A stretch of 57,349 bases of DNA from Betaproteobacteria bacterium (GTDB taxonomy: Bacteria; Pseudomonadota; Gammaproteobacteria; Burkholderiales; Rhodocyclaceae): positions 1 through 57,349 of the forward strand of contig WRKX01000003.1 in NCBI GenBank assembly GCA_009777925.1, written 5' to 3'. Shown here piece after piece: positions 41,696 through 51,261 of this stretch. A program made the translations under genes and the position numbers. Under the pieces are notes generated by a model. That model had not been told where the DNA came from and ran no database searches. It saw only the letters and a program-made list of their open reading frames with translations. The stretch's first letter is position 1, and each line of letters starts with the position of its first letter.

Positions 41696-42405
41696 GGCGC
41701 AGGCTCCTCAAATGACGCGTCGGATAGGGCTGCATCCTCTTCTGCTGCCGGTTGCGGCGTGACAAAAGCGGCAGGCACGGTGTATTTCCAGGCATATTTG
41801 CCTGAATCCAGCGCCCATTCGCTACGGGCGGATCCGGTAAAAGAGGCGCTCACCTGGAAGAGTTTGGGCAGTTGCGTAGTATCCAGACGCAGGCGCAAAC
41901 TCGCGTTCAGGGTTTCGCCGGGTTCGAGAGGCTTATCCACGATCTGCCAGCGATGCACGCGGGCAAGCGCGCGCAGCGCCGAGGCCAGATCAGGGAAGGT
42001 TTGATGCAGGGAACCAGTTGTCAGTCGATATTGGCGAGTCAGGGCGTGGTAGCTTAAGCGCCAGGTCTGGCTGGCTTTGGCAACGCTCTGGTCGCTCCAG
42101 TACCAGCGCGGTCTTTCCAGTACGAATTCCAGTGTGAAAAAAAGCGGAATACCTTTTTCCACCGCGTCTTCCAGACGGGGATTGAAATCTATTTTCGCGG
42201 CAGAGGACAGAACATAGCTTGCGTCGCTCTCCGCTTCGATTTTCGGATTGAGGATTTCAATGCCTTCCGCCCTGGACGCGCCGCAAAGAATTGCGACGAG
42301 AACAACGAAGACAAGCTGAACACAGACGCGCAATGGGCGAGGCAGCTGGAGCTGGTCAGATATGTTTTTGCAACAGAGCATAGTAAAAACCGTCGTGTTC
42401 CGCAT
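41692..42405 (-). CDS. DUF4390 family protein
   Basis: A 237-residue protein of unknown function usually found between rsmB and ntrY, as here. It starts with a signal-anchor stretch (about residues 26-44, VCVQLVFVVLVAILCG). The periplasmic DUF4390 part follows, with KIDFNPRLEDAVEKGIPLFF, LERPRWYWSDQ and LTRQYRLTTGSLHQTF. The start overlaps the end of rsmB by 50 bases if ATG 42405 is used; ATG 42381 is an alternative. A role linked to NtrY signalling is only suggested by the neighbourhood. Confidence 0.85.
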   Translation of the reverse strand: MRNTTVFTMLCCKNISDQLQLPRPLRVCVQLVFVVLVAILCGASRAEGIEILNPKIEAESDASYVLSSAAKIDFNPRLEDAVEKGIPLFFTLEFVLERPRWYWSDQSVAKASQTWRLSYHALTRQYRLTTGSLHQTFPDLASALRALARVHRWQIVDKPLEPGETLNASLRLRLDTTQLPKLFQVSASFTGSARSEWALDSGKYAWKYTVPAAFVTPQPAAEEDAALSDASFEEPAP

Positions 42406-43624
42406 CAGGCAGCAAATGTTCCTCGTACTGCAAACTGGCGTCTGAATTTTGCTTCAGGAAACGCCTGATTTGGTTTTCGTTTTCCTGCGGAAAGAGTGAA
42501 CAGGTAGCATAAAGCAATTTTCCCCCCGTTTGCAGGCGCGGCCAAAGCCCTGCCAGAATGCGCGCCTGGGTTTGAGCAAAACGGGCAATGTCCGTTTCCC
42601 GCCGCAGCCATTTTACGTCAGGAAAGCGCCGCGCTACCCCGCTGGCGGAACAGGGGACATCGGCCAGGATGGCGGCAAAGCGTTCTTCCCGCTCTGCCGG
42701 ACTGGGCGGGCGGGTGGCGTCGGCGACACGAATTTCAGCCTCTAACCCCAGGCGCGCAAGATTTTCCCGGATGCGTTGGCATCGCGTCGGCTCAATATCT
42801 TGTGCCACCAGCAGAAGATTGTCGCCCTGTTCCAGAAGATGGGCGGTTTTTCCGCCAGGCGCGGCGCAGGCGTCCAGTACTTTTGCGCCTTTCTCCGGCA
42901 GCAGAATTTGCGCGGCGCGTTGCGCACCCAGATCCTGTACGGACAATTCCCCTTCCTGAAACCCGGGCAGGCGTTCTACCGGCACGGGACGTGCCAGCAG
43001 AAGGCCGCATTGTCCACGCGCTTCCGCATGAATGTTGGCTTCCTGTAGGCGGAGAAGGCAGGTTTCCTGGCTGGTTCGGCGCAAGTTGACCCGTAAGGCC
43101 ATCGGCGGCGGTTGATTGCCCGCCGCAACTATTTCCCGCCAGGATTGTGGGTAGGCTACTTTGAGCCGGGCGATCCACCAGTCAGGATGACACAACCTTG
43201 CCGCTTCCGGCAGGGCGGCAAACAATTCTTCCCGCCGCCGCAGGAAATGGCGCAATACGCCATTCGTCAAATTTTTGTAATGCCCGCCTTCGAGAAAGGC
43301 CGCCGCCATCACCGCCTGATTGACGACGGTGTGCGCCTTATCGGGGTTGCTCTCCAGCCGGTAGAGCGCCAGCAGCAACAATGCCAGGATTCCTGGGCGA
43401 GGCGTATCGCGCAACAGGGGCGCAAGCAGCGCCTCGCCTTGTCCGTAGCGCCGCAAAACGCCATAGACCATATCCTGCGCTTCCGGACGCGCCGCTGGCG
43501 GAATGTTTTGCAAAAAGCCATCCGCCAGACTTTGCCCTGCCATGACGCGGACAAGGCTATCCGCAGCGTGCCGGAAGGCTAAGGCCAGTGAATCGGGCGG
43601 CAGGGGCAGGGAGGCTTCCGGCAT
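42356..43624 (-). CDS. rsmB: 16S rRNA (cytosine-967-C5) methyltransferase RsmB
   Basis: Methylates C967 of 16S rRNA using S-adenosylmethionine. The 422-residue product has an N-terminal NusB-like domain (about 1-140) and the methyltransferase domain. Its motifs are KVLDACAAPGGKTAHLLE, the proline-cysteine catalytic loop ILADVPCSASGVARRFPDV, and LLYATCSLFPQENENQI with the second catalytic cysteine. ATG 43624 is chosen since the longer frame would enter pilD. It ends inside the DUF4390 gene. Confidence 0.94.
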   Translation of the reverse strand: MPEASLPLPPDSLALAFRHAADSLVRVMAGQSLADGFLQNIPPAARPEAQDMVYGVLRRYGQGEALLAPLLRDTPRPGILALLLLALYRLESNPDKAHTVVNQAVMAAAFLEGGHYKNLTNGVLRHFLRRREELFAALPEAARLCHPDWWIARLKVAYPQSWREIVAAGNQPPPMALRVNLRRTSQETCLLRLQEANIHAEARGQCGLLLARPVPVERLPGFQEGELSVQDLGAQRAAQILLPEKGAKVLDACAAPGGKTAHLLEQGDNLLLVAQDIEPTRCQRIRENLARLGLEAEIRVADATRPPSPAEREERFAAILADVPCSASGVARRFPDVKWLRRETDIARFAQTQARILAGLWPRLQTGGKLLYATCSLFPQENENQIRRFLKQNSDASLQYEEHLLPDAEHDGFYYALLQKHI

Positions 43625-43656
43625 CGGACGAGAGAATACAGGGCTGCTCGGCAAGC

Positions 43657-44532
43657 TCAGAAAGCCAGATCCAGATAGAGGCGGTTCAGGTCGTTCCCGT
43701 AGAAGAAGGCAATAGCGCCGGCGGCGGCCAGGTAAGGGCCGAAGGGAATGGGAATCTGGCGGCCGCGTTTGGCAAAAACAATCAGGCTTGCCCCGACAAG
43801 AGCACCTACCAATGAGGAAAGCAACACAATAGCCGGCAGCATGGCCCAGCCCATCCAGGCGCCGAGCGCGGCAAGCAGCTTGAAATCGCCATAACCCATG
43901 CCTTCCTTGCCGGTGGCAAGGCGGAACAGCCAATACACCGCCCAGAGGAAGAGATAGCCAGCCATCGCACCGAGCACGGCATCCGCCAGAGGCACAAACA
44001 GGCCGGCAAGATTGACGAGCAATCCAAGCCAGAGAAGCGGCAGAGTCAGGCGATCAGGCAGGAGTTGGGTATCCGCGTCAATCATCGCCAGTGCCAACAA
44101 GATCCAGAGAAAGAGCATGGCAGCGATGGCGGTAAGACCAAAGCCGAAATGCCAGGCGGCAACGCCCGCCAAAAGGGAGGCGGCAGCTTCAACAAGCGGA
44201 TAGCGCAAACCAATCGGCGCGCGGCAGACCCGGCACTTGCCGCGCAGGAAAAGATAGCTTAACAGGGGTATGTTTTCCAACGCCGGGATTAAGTGCCCGC
44301 ACTGCGGGCAATGCGAGCGCGGCACGGCAAGATTGAAGGTCGCCTTTGGCTCTGGCGGCGCTTCGCCCCGATATGCGGCGTACTCCTGCTGCCATTCCAT
44401 CTCCAGCATTCGGGGCAGGCGATGGATGACAACATTGAGAAAGCTGCCGATGGCAAGACCAAGAAGCAGAGCCGCGCCGATAAAAAATTCCGGCGCGGCC
44501 AGGATTTGCAGCAAGGTGGGAGGAGACATCAA
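43657..44532 (-). CDS. pilD: Prepilin peptidase / N-methyltransferase PilD
   Basis: Cuts the leader of type IV prepilins and methylates the new N-terminus. The 291-residue membrane protein has the zinc-type cysteine pairs CPQCGHLIPALENIPLLSYL and CRVCRAPIGLRYP. The two catalytic aspartates lie in MIDADTQLLPDRLTLPLLW and MGYGDFKLLAALGAWMGW. About seven hydrophobic segments follow the first. It starts within the end of pilC (four-base overlap), completing the pilB-pilC-pilD unit. Confidence 0.95.
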   Translation of the reverse strand: MMSPPTLLQILAAPEFFIGAALLLGLAIGSFLNVVIHRLPRMLEMEWQQEYAAYRGEAPPEPKATFNLAVPRSHCPQCGHLIPALENIPLLSYLFLRGKCRVCRAPIGLRYPLVEAAASLLAGVAAWHFGFGLTAIAAMLFLWILLALAMIDADTQLLPDRLTLPLLWLGLLVNLAGLFVPLADAVLGAMAGYLFLWAVYWLFRLATGKEGMGYGDFKLLAALGAWMGWAMLPAIVLLSSLVGALVGASLIVFAKRGRQIPIPFGPYLAAAGAIAFFYGNDLNRLYLDLAF

Positions 44533-45752
44533 ACGAAGGCGCCCATCTTGAAGATCGGCAGATACATGGCAATAATAATGCCCCCGACCAAAACGCCCAA
44601 AACGACCATGATGATGGGCTCCATCAGGCTGGAGAGGGCATCGACCATCTGGTCTACCTCTTCCTCAAAAAAATCGGCAATCTTGCCCAGCATGGTGGAC
44701 AATGAACCGGATTCCTCCCCTATAGAGACCATCTGGACGACCATGTTGGGGAAAAGGCCAACCTGCTGCATGGAATTGGTAAGACTGGTGCCGGTGCTGA
44801 CCGAAGATTGCACCTTGCGGGTAGCGTCCCGATAGACGACGCTACCGGAAGCGCCGCCGACGGAATCCAGCGCCTCGACCAAAGGCACCCCGGCTTCAAA
44901 CATGGTCGCCAGAGTACGGCTCCAGCGGGCAATGACGGATTTACGGATCAGTTCGCCGAAGAGCGGTAGCCGCAAGCCTAAGCGATCCATAGTATGCTGC
45001 AGCTTTTCCGAGCGTTTCAGCATCCAAAAAAATGCGATTGGGCCGCCGCCAAGTATCGCTATGATGAGATACCAGTAATCAATAAAAAAGTCCGAAATGG
45101 TGATGACGGCGACAGTGGGAACGGGCAACTCCGCGCCAAAACCGCTGAACAGTTCCTTGAAGGCCGGGATCACGAAAATCATGATGAGGGTGACAATAAG
45201 GATCGCAGCAACGATGATGGCGGCCGGATAGAAAAGCGCCGATTTGATCTTGCCCTTGATGCGCAACATCTTTTCCTTGTAGGTTGCCAGACGATCAAGC
45301 AGGGTATCCAGAATGCCAGCCTGTTCGCCAGCAGCGACCAGGTTGCAATAAAGAGCATCAAAATAGAGCGGGTGTTTACGAAAAGCCGTTGCCAGGGAAT
45401 TGCCGGTCTCCACATCGGCCTTGATGCTGAGCAGGAGCTTGCCGACCGAGGGATTGGCATGCCCGCGCCCGACAATGTCGAAGGCTTGCAGGAGCGGTAC
45501 CCCTGAGCGCATCATCGTGGCAAACTGGCGGGTAAAAATGGCTATGTCCTTTTCCTTGATCTTTTTCCCCGTTCTTAGACGTTGCCGGGTTATTTTGGGA
45601 GAAATGATGCCCTGGCGGCGAAGCTGGTTTTGTACAACCGTTTCAGACGCGGCGCGGATTTCGCCGTTCAAGACCCGCCCTTCCTTGTTTTTGCCTTCCC
45701 AGACAAAAACAAACTCTTTAATCGCCTTTTTGCCTCTTGTCGAAGTTGCCAT
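44529..45752 (-). CDS. pilC: Type IV pilus inner-membrane platform protein PilC
   Basis: The inner-membrane platform of the type IV pilus, working with PilB. The 407-residue product has two T2SSF domains (about 75-195 and 280-400). Each has its signature: FTRQFATMMRSGVPLLQAFD in the first, WSRTLATMFEAGVPLVEALD in the second. Three hydrophobic segments lie near 175-200, 225-245 and 380-400. It follows pilB by 14 bases and overlaps pilD. Confidence 0.95.
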   Translation of the reverse strand: MATSTRGKKAIKEFVFVWEGKNKEGRVLNGEIRAASETVVQNQLRRQGIISPKITRQRLRTGKKIKEKDIAIFTRQFATMMRSGVPLLQAFDIVGRGHANPSVGKLLLSIKADVETGNSLATAFRKHPLYFDALYCNLVAAGEQAGILDTLLDRLATYKEKMLRIKGKIKSALFYPAAIIVAAILIVTLIMIFVIPAFKELFSGFGAELPVPTVAVITISDFFIDYWYLIIAILGGGPIAFFWMLKRSEKLQHTMDRLGLRLPLFGELIRKSVIARWSRTLATMFEAGVPLVEALDSVGGASGSVVYRDATRKVQSSVSTGTSLTNSMQQVGLFPNMVVQMVSIGEESGSLSTMLGKIADFFEEEVDQMVDALSSLMEPIIMVVLGVLVGGIIIAMYLPIFKMGAFV

Positions 45753-45766
45753 GAGTGTGTTCCTTA

Positions 45767-47512
45767 TTAAAGATTGGTAGTACCAAGCACTTCTTCAAGG
45801 GAGGTAATGCCTTCCTTGACTTTTCTGAGACCGGATTCGCGCAGGGTCCTGACGCCCTCCCTTGCCGCCTGATCGGCGATTTGCAGGGAAGTGCCGCCGG
45901 CAAGAATGATGCGCTGCATTTCTTCCGAAATCGGCATGACCTGATGCAGACCGACTCGCCCCTTGTAGCCCCTGCCTTTGCAATGGTTGCAGCCGCGCGG
46001 TTCGTAGGGTATCCAGGAACCGTCCAGTTCTTCCGGGCTGAACCCTGCTTCCAGAAGCGCCGAATCGGGAATTTCAACCGGCTGCTTGCAGGAACAGAGC
46101 TTGCGCGCCAGACGCTGCGCGGTGATGAGCAGAATGCTGGAAGCGATGTTGAACATGGGAATTCCCATATCCATCAGCCGGGTAAGGGTCTGCGGCGCGT
46201 CGTTGGTGTGCAGGGTGGAGAGCACCATGTGTCCGGTCTGGGCTGCCTTGACCGCGATTTCCGCCGTTTCCAGGTCGCGGACTTCACCCACCATGATGAT
46301 GTCCGGATCCTGGCGAAGAAAAGCCCGCAGCGCGGTAGGGAAGGTCAATCCTGTCTTGTCGTCTACATTAACCTGATTGATCCCCGGAAGGTTGATTTCC
46401 GCCGGGTCCTCGGCGGTAGAAATGTTGACACCCGGATCATTCAGGATGTTGAGGCAGGTATAAAGCGACACCGTTTTGCCGGAGCCTGTGGGACCGGTGA
46501 CCAGGATCATGCCGTAGGGCCTATGAATGGCCTCCATCAAGGCTTCCTTCTGCTCTTCGTCGTAACCCAGCGCCTCAATGCCGAGACTGGCTACGGCCGG
46601 GTCAAGAATCCGCACGACGATTTTTTCACCATGCAGGGTAGGCAGGGAACTTACCCGGAAGTCAATGACACGGGATTTGGATAGCACAAGCTTCATCCGC
46701 CCGTCTTGCGGCAGCCTTTTTTCCGAAATATCCAATCTGGAAATTACCTTGATCCGGGAAGCCAGTTGTCCCTTGATGGCAACAGGCGGATTCATAACTT
46801 CTTTTAGCTTGCCGTCAATCCGGAAACGAATACGATAAAACTTTTCAAAAGGCTCGAAGTGAATGTCGGAGGCGCCTTCATTGATCGCGTCAACCAGGGT
46901 TTTCTGCAGGAATTTGACGATCGGCGCGTCTTCAACTCCTGCCGCCGCGCCCAGGTCGCCGACAGGCTGCTCCTCGGTTTCAGCCACGATGTCTTTGAAT
47001 TCTTCAAAGTTGAGGTCATCCGAGTCGCCAATGATGTTTTGCAGGGCTTTGCTGGTGTCTTCCGAAAATTTCTGGAGCAGGGGCAGCAGTTTGTCAATTT
47101 CGACCACAATCTGGTCTATGGTCATGGAAATCTGGAAGCGAATCGCGTCCAGCGCCTGCCGGTTGGTGGGGTCTGCGGTAGCGATAGTGAGCTGGTTGCC
47201 TCGCTTGAACAAGGGCAGAATACGATGTTGCCCAATCAGTTTGGGGTCAATGGCGTTTTCCGGAACGTAAGCGCTGTCGTAAGCGGAAAGGTCGAACAGA
47301 GGGATGAAAAAAGTTTCCGAAGCAAAACGCGCCAGATCAGCCGCGCGCATTTTGCCGCTGTTGATCAATTCTTCCGGCAGCGAGGTGTTTTCGACAAGGG
47401 CGCGATTCGCCAGACGCTTAGCGTCGCTTTCCTGCAGATGTCCTGCCTTGACCAGTGCCAGAGCCAGGCCGCTGATCTGGGGCGCGTTTTGGGAAGGATC
47501 GGTAGCAACCAT
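45767..47512 (-). CDS. pilB: Type IV pilus assembly ATPase PilB
   Basis: The extension ATPase of the pilus. The 581-residue product has an N-terminal T2SSE/MshE domain (about 20-170). The ATPase domain follows, with Walker A MILVTGPTGSGKTVSLYTCL (near 336), the Asp box NISTAEDPAEINLPGINQV, Walker B DIIMVGEVRDLETAEIAVKA, and four zinc cysteines in CSCKQPVE and CNHCKGRGYKG. Full length. No pilin or pilT gene lies nearby. Confidence 0.96.
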   Translation of the reverse strand: MVATDPSQNAPQISGLALALVKAGHLQESDAKRLANRALVENTSLPEELINSGKMRAADLARFASETFFIPLFDLSAYDSAYVPENAIDPKLIGQHRILPLFKRGNQLTIATADPTNRQALDAIRFQISMTIDQIVVEIDKLLPLLQKFSEDTSKALQNIIGDSDDLNFEEFKDIVAETEEQPVGDLGAAAGVEDAPIVKFLQKTLVDAINEGASDIHFEPFEKFYRIRFRIDGKLKEVMNPPVAIKGQLASRIKVISRLDISEKRLPQDGRMKLVLSKSRVIDFRVSSLPTLHGEKIVVRILDPAVASLGIEALGYDEEQKEALMEAIHRPYGMILVTGPTGSGKTVSLYTCLNILNDPGVNISTAEDPAEINLPGINQVNVDDKTGLTFPTALRAFLRQDPDIIMVGEVRDLETAEIAVKAAQTGHMVLSTLHTNDAPQTLTRLMDMGIPMFNIASSILLITAQRLARKLCSCKQPVEIPDSALLEAGFSPEELDGSWIPYEPRGCNHCKGRGYKGRVGLHQVMPISEEMQRIILAGGTSLQIADQAAREGVRTLRESGLRKVKEGITSLEEVLGTTNL

Positions 47513-47578
47513 AAAAGTTTCCGCTTACAGATAGAAACAAGGGTTAATAATGCTACAACCGTCAGGATTTGTACATCG

Positions 47579-48271
47579 TCATGACGAGGCGCTTTCCATT
47601 TTGTTGCGGCGTAGTTGCAGAATTTCCCATTTTTTTGCTTTTGCGATCTGAAAAAGACGAGTATCCGGGTTAACCGCGACCGGATGGGAAACCTTTTCAA
47701 GCAGGGGCAGGTCGTTGTGGGAGTCGCTGTAAAAGCGGCTTTCGGTAAAATTTCCCCAGTGGAGCGCCTGCGCTTCCAGCCAGTCTTCCACCCGGAGCAG
47801 TTTTCCTGCGCGAAAGGAAGGAATTCCTTTGCCCTTGCCGGTGAATTCGCCGTTGCTACATTCCGGGATTGTGGCGATGAGATGAGGGATGCCGAACTCG
47901 CGGGCAATGGGCGCGGTAACGAAACTATTGGTTGCCGTTACCAGTGCCGTCAAACTGTCTTTTTCCGCCAGATAGCGATTTACCAAGGCGCGCGCCGCCG
48001 GTGTAATCATGGGACGAATGACTTCCGCCATATATTCGGCGCGCCAGGTTTCCAGTGTGGCGCGGGGGTGAGCGGCGAGCGGCGCGAGCTGGAAGGCGAG
48101 AAAGGCGTTGATGTCGAGCGTTCCCGCCTCATAGTCGGCGAAAAAACGACGATTTTTTTCTGTCTGTGTCTGCCGGTCAAGCGCGCCTTTCTGAATCAGG
48201 AATTCTGCCCAGGCGAAATCGGAATCTCCGTCCAGAAGCGTGTTATCGAGGTCGAACAGCAGAAGGCGCAT
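47579..48271 (-). CDS. HAD-superfamily IB phosphatase (SerB-like)
   Basis: A 230-residue haloacid-dehalogenase phosphatase of the IB group, often annotated as phosphoserine phosphatase-like. Motif I LLLFDLDNTLLDGDSDFAWA, motif II ALVTATNSFVTAPIAREFG, and motif III/IV KLLRVEDWLEA with FYSDSHNDLPLLEKVSHPVAV are complete. The substrate cannot be told from the sequence. It begins two bases after hda, with which it is commonly paired in betaproteobacteria. Confidence 0.88.
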   Translation of the reverse strand: MRLLLFDLDNTLLDGDSDFAWAEFLIQKGALDRQTQTEKNRRFFADYEAGTLDINAFLAFQLAPLAAHPRATLETWRAEYMAEVIRPMITPAARALVNRYLAEKDSLTALVTATNSFVTAPIAREFGIPHLIATIPECSNGEFTGKGKGIPSFRAGKLLRVEDWLEAQALHWGNFTESRFYSDSHNDLPLLEKVSHPVAVNPDTRLFQIAKAKKWEILQLRRNKMESASS

Positions 48272-48273
48272 AG

Positions 48274-48948
48274 TCAGGGTTCCAGACAGGATTCACGCAG
48301 GGGATTGCCCAGCATGGCGCGCAGGAACGGCACGGTAAGCGGGCGTTTTTGTTCCAACGAATAACAGTCGAGCGCGGCCATGGTAGCGGCAAGGATACGC
48401 ATGTCGCGGCTGGCATGGCTGAGCAGATAATCCAGACCGTCGTCGCCAAGCGGCAGGGAGCGGGTGGCTGCGATTCCGGCGAGCGCGGTTTTTTTTTCCG
48501 CGTCGGACAGGGTATTGAGTCTGTAGACCAGTCCGCTTCCCAGGCGGGTGCGCAAATCCTCGCGCAGAATAAGTTGGGCGGGCGGCGCGGCAGCCGCGAC
48601 AAGTAGCTTGCCGCGCCGGGCGTGAATCTGGTTGAACGCGTGAAAAAGCGCGATTTGTCCTGTCTCAGCAAGCAGTTCGACATGATCTACCGCGAGATGA
48701 GAAGCAGTTTCCGGCAGATTGGCGCAAGCGCGATCCTGCTTTATGTCGAGGTAGAAAAAACCGCTTGCTTGCAATAGATGACTTTTGCCGGAACCGGGGT
48801 CTCCCCAGAAGAGGAACGCGCTTTCTTCGCCTTCCGGCGCGGCCAGCCAATAGCTAAAGGCGCTCAATGCCTCTTCATTCGCGCCGGGAATAAAATTGGC
48901 CAGCGTGGGCGTGCTTTCAGGCAATAAATCAAGGAGCAACTGACGCAT
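48274..48948 (-). CDS. hda: DnaA regulatory inactivator Hda
   Basis: A DnaA-like AAA+ protein that with the beta clamp converts DnaA-ATP to DnaA-ADP. The 224-residue product has the N-terminal clamp-binding stretch MRQLLLDLLPES, the P-loop FLFWGDPGSGKSHLLQAS, the VDHVELLAE Walker-B-like region, and the sensor and C-terminal helical part ILAATMAALDCYSLEQKRPL. It lacks the DnaA DNA-binding domain, which separates it from DnaA itself. Confidence 0.92.
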   Translation of the reverse strand: MRQLLLDLLPESTPTLANFIPGANEEALSAFSYWLAAPEGEESAFLFWGDPGSGKSHLLQASGFFYLDIKQDRACANLPETASHLAVDHVELLAETGQIALFHAFNQIHARRGKLLVAAAAPPAQLILREDLRTRLGSGLVYRLNTLSDAEKKTALAGIAATRSLPLGDDGLDYLLSHASRDMRILAATMAALDCYSLEQKRPLTVPFLRAMLGNPLRESCLEP

Positions 48949-48953
48949 GGCGA

Positions 48954-49979
48954 TTATTTCTGATCGGCGTCATGCCAGAACAGCTGCCGTATTTCCTCTG
49001 CCAGAACGATGCCGGTGATCCGGGCGAGGCAGAGCAGATTCCAGTAATAGCGGTAGGAGGCGCGGTCATGCAAACGCCCCTGATGGCGAATCGGCCCCCA
49101 GCCGCTTGCCTGGGCTTCTGCAAGAATATCGGCAGCGGCATGAATTTCGGAAAGATCCGGGCGCATGGCAGCGAGAATGGGAGGTATCTGATTGGGATGA
49201 ATGCTCCACATCCGCATAAACGCGAATTCCTGCCGCGCCCGATGGGCGTCGTTCAGGATTACATCCGTATTTTCCAGTTCGGTGCTGACATTATGCGTCG
49301 GGGTAATGCCTGCCGCATGGGCGGCGGCGGCAACCTCGCACTTGGCGCGGACAATCAGGGGATGGCTGAACTGGCCGGGACTTTGCATGGCGGCGGCGGG
49401 GATCGCGCCCTGATGGTCGGAGACAAAATCCATCAGGCCGAAATCCAGGCTTTCCACACCGGCAAGCGTGGCAATTTGCCAGACTTCCCGCAACGCACCG
49501 TGGGTTTCGATCAGGACGTGGACGGGAATGGCGCGTTGCAGGTCGAGGCTTGCCTCAAGCTGGCGGAGCAGCCCGATTTGTTGCGCAACATTGGCGGCGG
49601 CGCGGGCTTTGGGCAGGGTAATAAAGGCCAGTTCCTTGCCTGCTATTTCGAGCGCGATTTGCAGGTCTGCTTGCCAGTGCGGATGGCTGACATCATGGAT
49701 GCGAATTCCGACCCGCCCGAAACGATTTTCCGCGCTGACGACAAGGTTCGCGCACATTGTCGCGTGCGCGGCTTCCATTCCTGTTTTGGCCCCGTCTTCG
49801 CAATCGCAGGTCACGTCGAACAGGGCTGCGCCGCTTTCAGAACTCATTTTCTGTTGCAGGAGAAGCGCCCTGAGAATGGTTTTTTCCGAGCCGGCGTAAT
49901 GGTCGACAACGGGCAGAATGGCGCGCGGTTCCGTCCTGCCGAACAGAACGAAGTCGGGAAACTGGGGGGGTTGCGTCAT
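48954..49979 (-). CDS. HpcH/HpaI aldolase / citrate-lyase beta-like (CitE) family protein
   Basis: A 341-residue CoA-ester lyase-type TIM barrel. Family marks are ALFDVTCDCEDGAKTGMEA (acidic metal site), RIHDVSHPHWQADLQIAL, AFITLPKARAAANVAQQIGL, IPVHVLIETHGALREVWQIA and SLDFGLMDFVSDHQGAIPAAA. Members include citrate lyase beta and malyl-CoA or citramalyl-CoA lyases; the substrate is not decidable from the sequence. Four-base overlap with the hydrolase gene upstream suggests co-translation. Confidence 0.85.
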   Translation of the reverse strand: MTQPPQFPDFVLFGRTEPRAILPVVDHYAGSEKTILRALLLQQKMSSESGAALFDVTCDCEDGAKTGMEAAHATMCANLVVSAENRFGRVGIRIHDVSHPHWQADLQIALEIAGKELAFITLPKARAAANVAQQIGLLRQLEASLDLQRAIPVHVLIETHGALREVWQIATLAGVESLDFGLMDFVSDHQGAIPAAAMQSPGQFSHPLIVRAKCEVAAAAHAAGITPTHNVSTELENTDVILNDAHRARQEFAFMRMWSIHPNQIPPILAAMRPDLSEIHAAADILAEAQASGWGPIRHQGRLHDRASYRYYWNLLCLARITGIVLAEEIRQLFWHDADQK

Positions 49980-50614
49980 GCGTTGTCGCCCACGAAGGGG
50001 TTGTATTGACGCTCGTATCCCAGGACAGACATCGGGCCATGCCCGGGAATGAAGCGAACGTCATCTCCCAGCGGGAAAAGTTTTTCCCGGATCGAAGCGA
50101 TGAGGTCGGTGTGCTTGCTGCCGGGGAAATCGGTGCGCCCGATGGAGCCTTGGAACAGCACATCGCCCACCAGCAGCAGGCGAGAAGCGCGATGGTAAAA
50201 CACGACATGTCCGGGGGTGTGTCCGGGGCAATGCAACACTTCCAGTTCTTCCTTACCGAAATGTATCCGATCGCCGTCGCCAAGCCATTGCTCCGGCTTG
50301 AATGAACGCCCCCCTGCGATGCCATAGCTCTGGCCGACCTCAAAAATGCGTTCAAGCCAGAAAAGATCGCGCTCATGCGGCCCCATGACGGGGATAGCGA
50401 AATGGTCGGCTATTTCCCTTGCCGCGCCCGCATGGTCGAAATGACCGTGAGTTATCAGGGCGAGCGCCGGTTTCAGCTTTTCGGCGGCAACAGCCGCGAT
50501 GATGCGCTCGGCGTCGCCGCCCGGATCAACGATTGCGGCGGCGCGGGTTTCTTCACACCAGAGAAGGGTGCAGTTTTGTTCGAGCGGAGTTACGGGAACG
50601 ATCTGGTAGCGCAT
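49976..50614 (-). CDS. Metallo-beta-lactamase-fold hydrolase (glyoxalase II-like)
   Basis: A 212-residue MBL-fold enzyme. The metal-binding HxHxDH motif is LALITHGHFDHAGAAREI, followed by HCPGHTPGHVVFYH and VGDVLFQGSIGRTDFPGS, and a late histidine in FIPGHGPMSVLGYER. The short form resembles YcbL-type glyoxalase II or persulfide dioxygenase relatives. Full length for that subgroup. First gene of the leftward run. Confidence 0.9.
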   Translation of the reverse strand: MRYQIVPVTPLEQNCTLLWCEETRAAAIVDPGGDAERIIAAVAAEKLKPALALITHGHFDHAGAAREIADHFAIPVMGPHERDLFWLERIFEVGQSYGIAGGRSFKPEQWLGDGDRIHFGKEELEVLHCPGHTPGHVVFYHRASRLLLVGDVLFQGSIGRTDFPGSKHTDLIASIREKLFPLGDDVRFIPGHGPMSVLGYERQYNPFVGDNA

Positions 50615-50682
50615 GGTCGGATGGGCAGGTGTGGGAAAAGCGACAGGGTAACATTTAAAACGCCAAAGGCGGGGCGCAAGAT

Positions 50683-51261
50683 TTACGGTTCTGGCTTGCG
50701 ATACAAGAGGGCGCGGATGTTCATGTCCAGCGGCAGGGCGTAATCTACTGCGGCCAGCGCGATGTTGCTTTCGATCTGGGTCAGTTTCAGGTTGATGAAC
50801 ACCCGGTCGACGCTTTCGGCGTAGGTTCCGATTAAGAGCGCCTGCGCTTCGTGCTGTTGGGCGATGTCTGCGATTTCGCGGGTCAGCATCAATTCACCCT
50901 CGTCGCGCTTCATATAGAGTTTTTGGCGAACTTTCAGTTCCACGACCCTGAAACCTTGCTGCGCGAGACGCGCCCCCAGTTGTTCGGCGATCAGCCGCCC
51001 TAACGGCGAAGATTCTTCCAGCGCGTTGATGTTGACCAGAGTGGCGACGATGATGGGGTGCTGCGGCGACAATCGTCCTTCTGCCTGCGCGAGCAGGGTA
51101 TCGGCGGCGCGGTAGCTGGTGAGAATCAGCTCACTTTCTGCCACGCTCGCGTAAGAAGCGGCGCGGTATCCGGGCTGGCGGGAAAACGTGAGGCATCCTG
51201 CCAGACACAGGAGCAGGATGGGCAACAGGAACGACAGATAAGGGCGGCGCATGCAGGTCAT
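50683..51261 (-). CDS. FlgO-like outer-membrane lipoprotein
   Basis: A 192-residue secreted protein with lipobox LLCLAGC near residue 22, so it is probably lipid-anchored. The body matches the FlgO domain pattern (IIVATLVNINALEESSPLGRLIAEQLGARL then GFRVVELKVRQKLY and ALLIGTYAESVDRVFINLKL). FlgO proteins belong to a flagellar outer-membrane group in vibrios, but no flagellar gene is near, so the role here is open. It overlaps the upstream lipoprotein gene by four bases. Confidence 0.8.
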   Translation of the reverse strand: MTCMRRPYLSFLLPILLLCLAGCLTFSRQPGYRAASYASVAESELILTSYRAADTLLAQAEGRLSPQHPIIVATLVNINALEESSPLGRLIAEQLGARLAQQGFRVVELKVRQKLYMKRDEGELMLTREIADIAQQHEAQALLIGTYAESVDRVFINLKLTQIESNIALAAVDYALPLDMNIRALLYRKPEP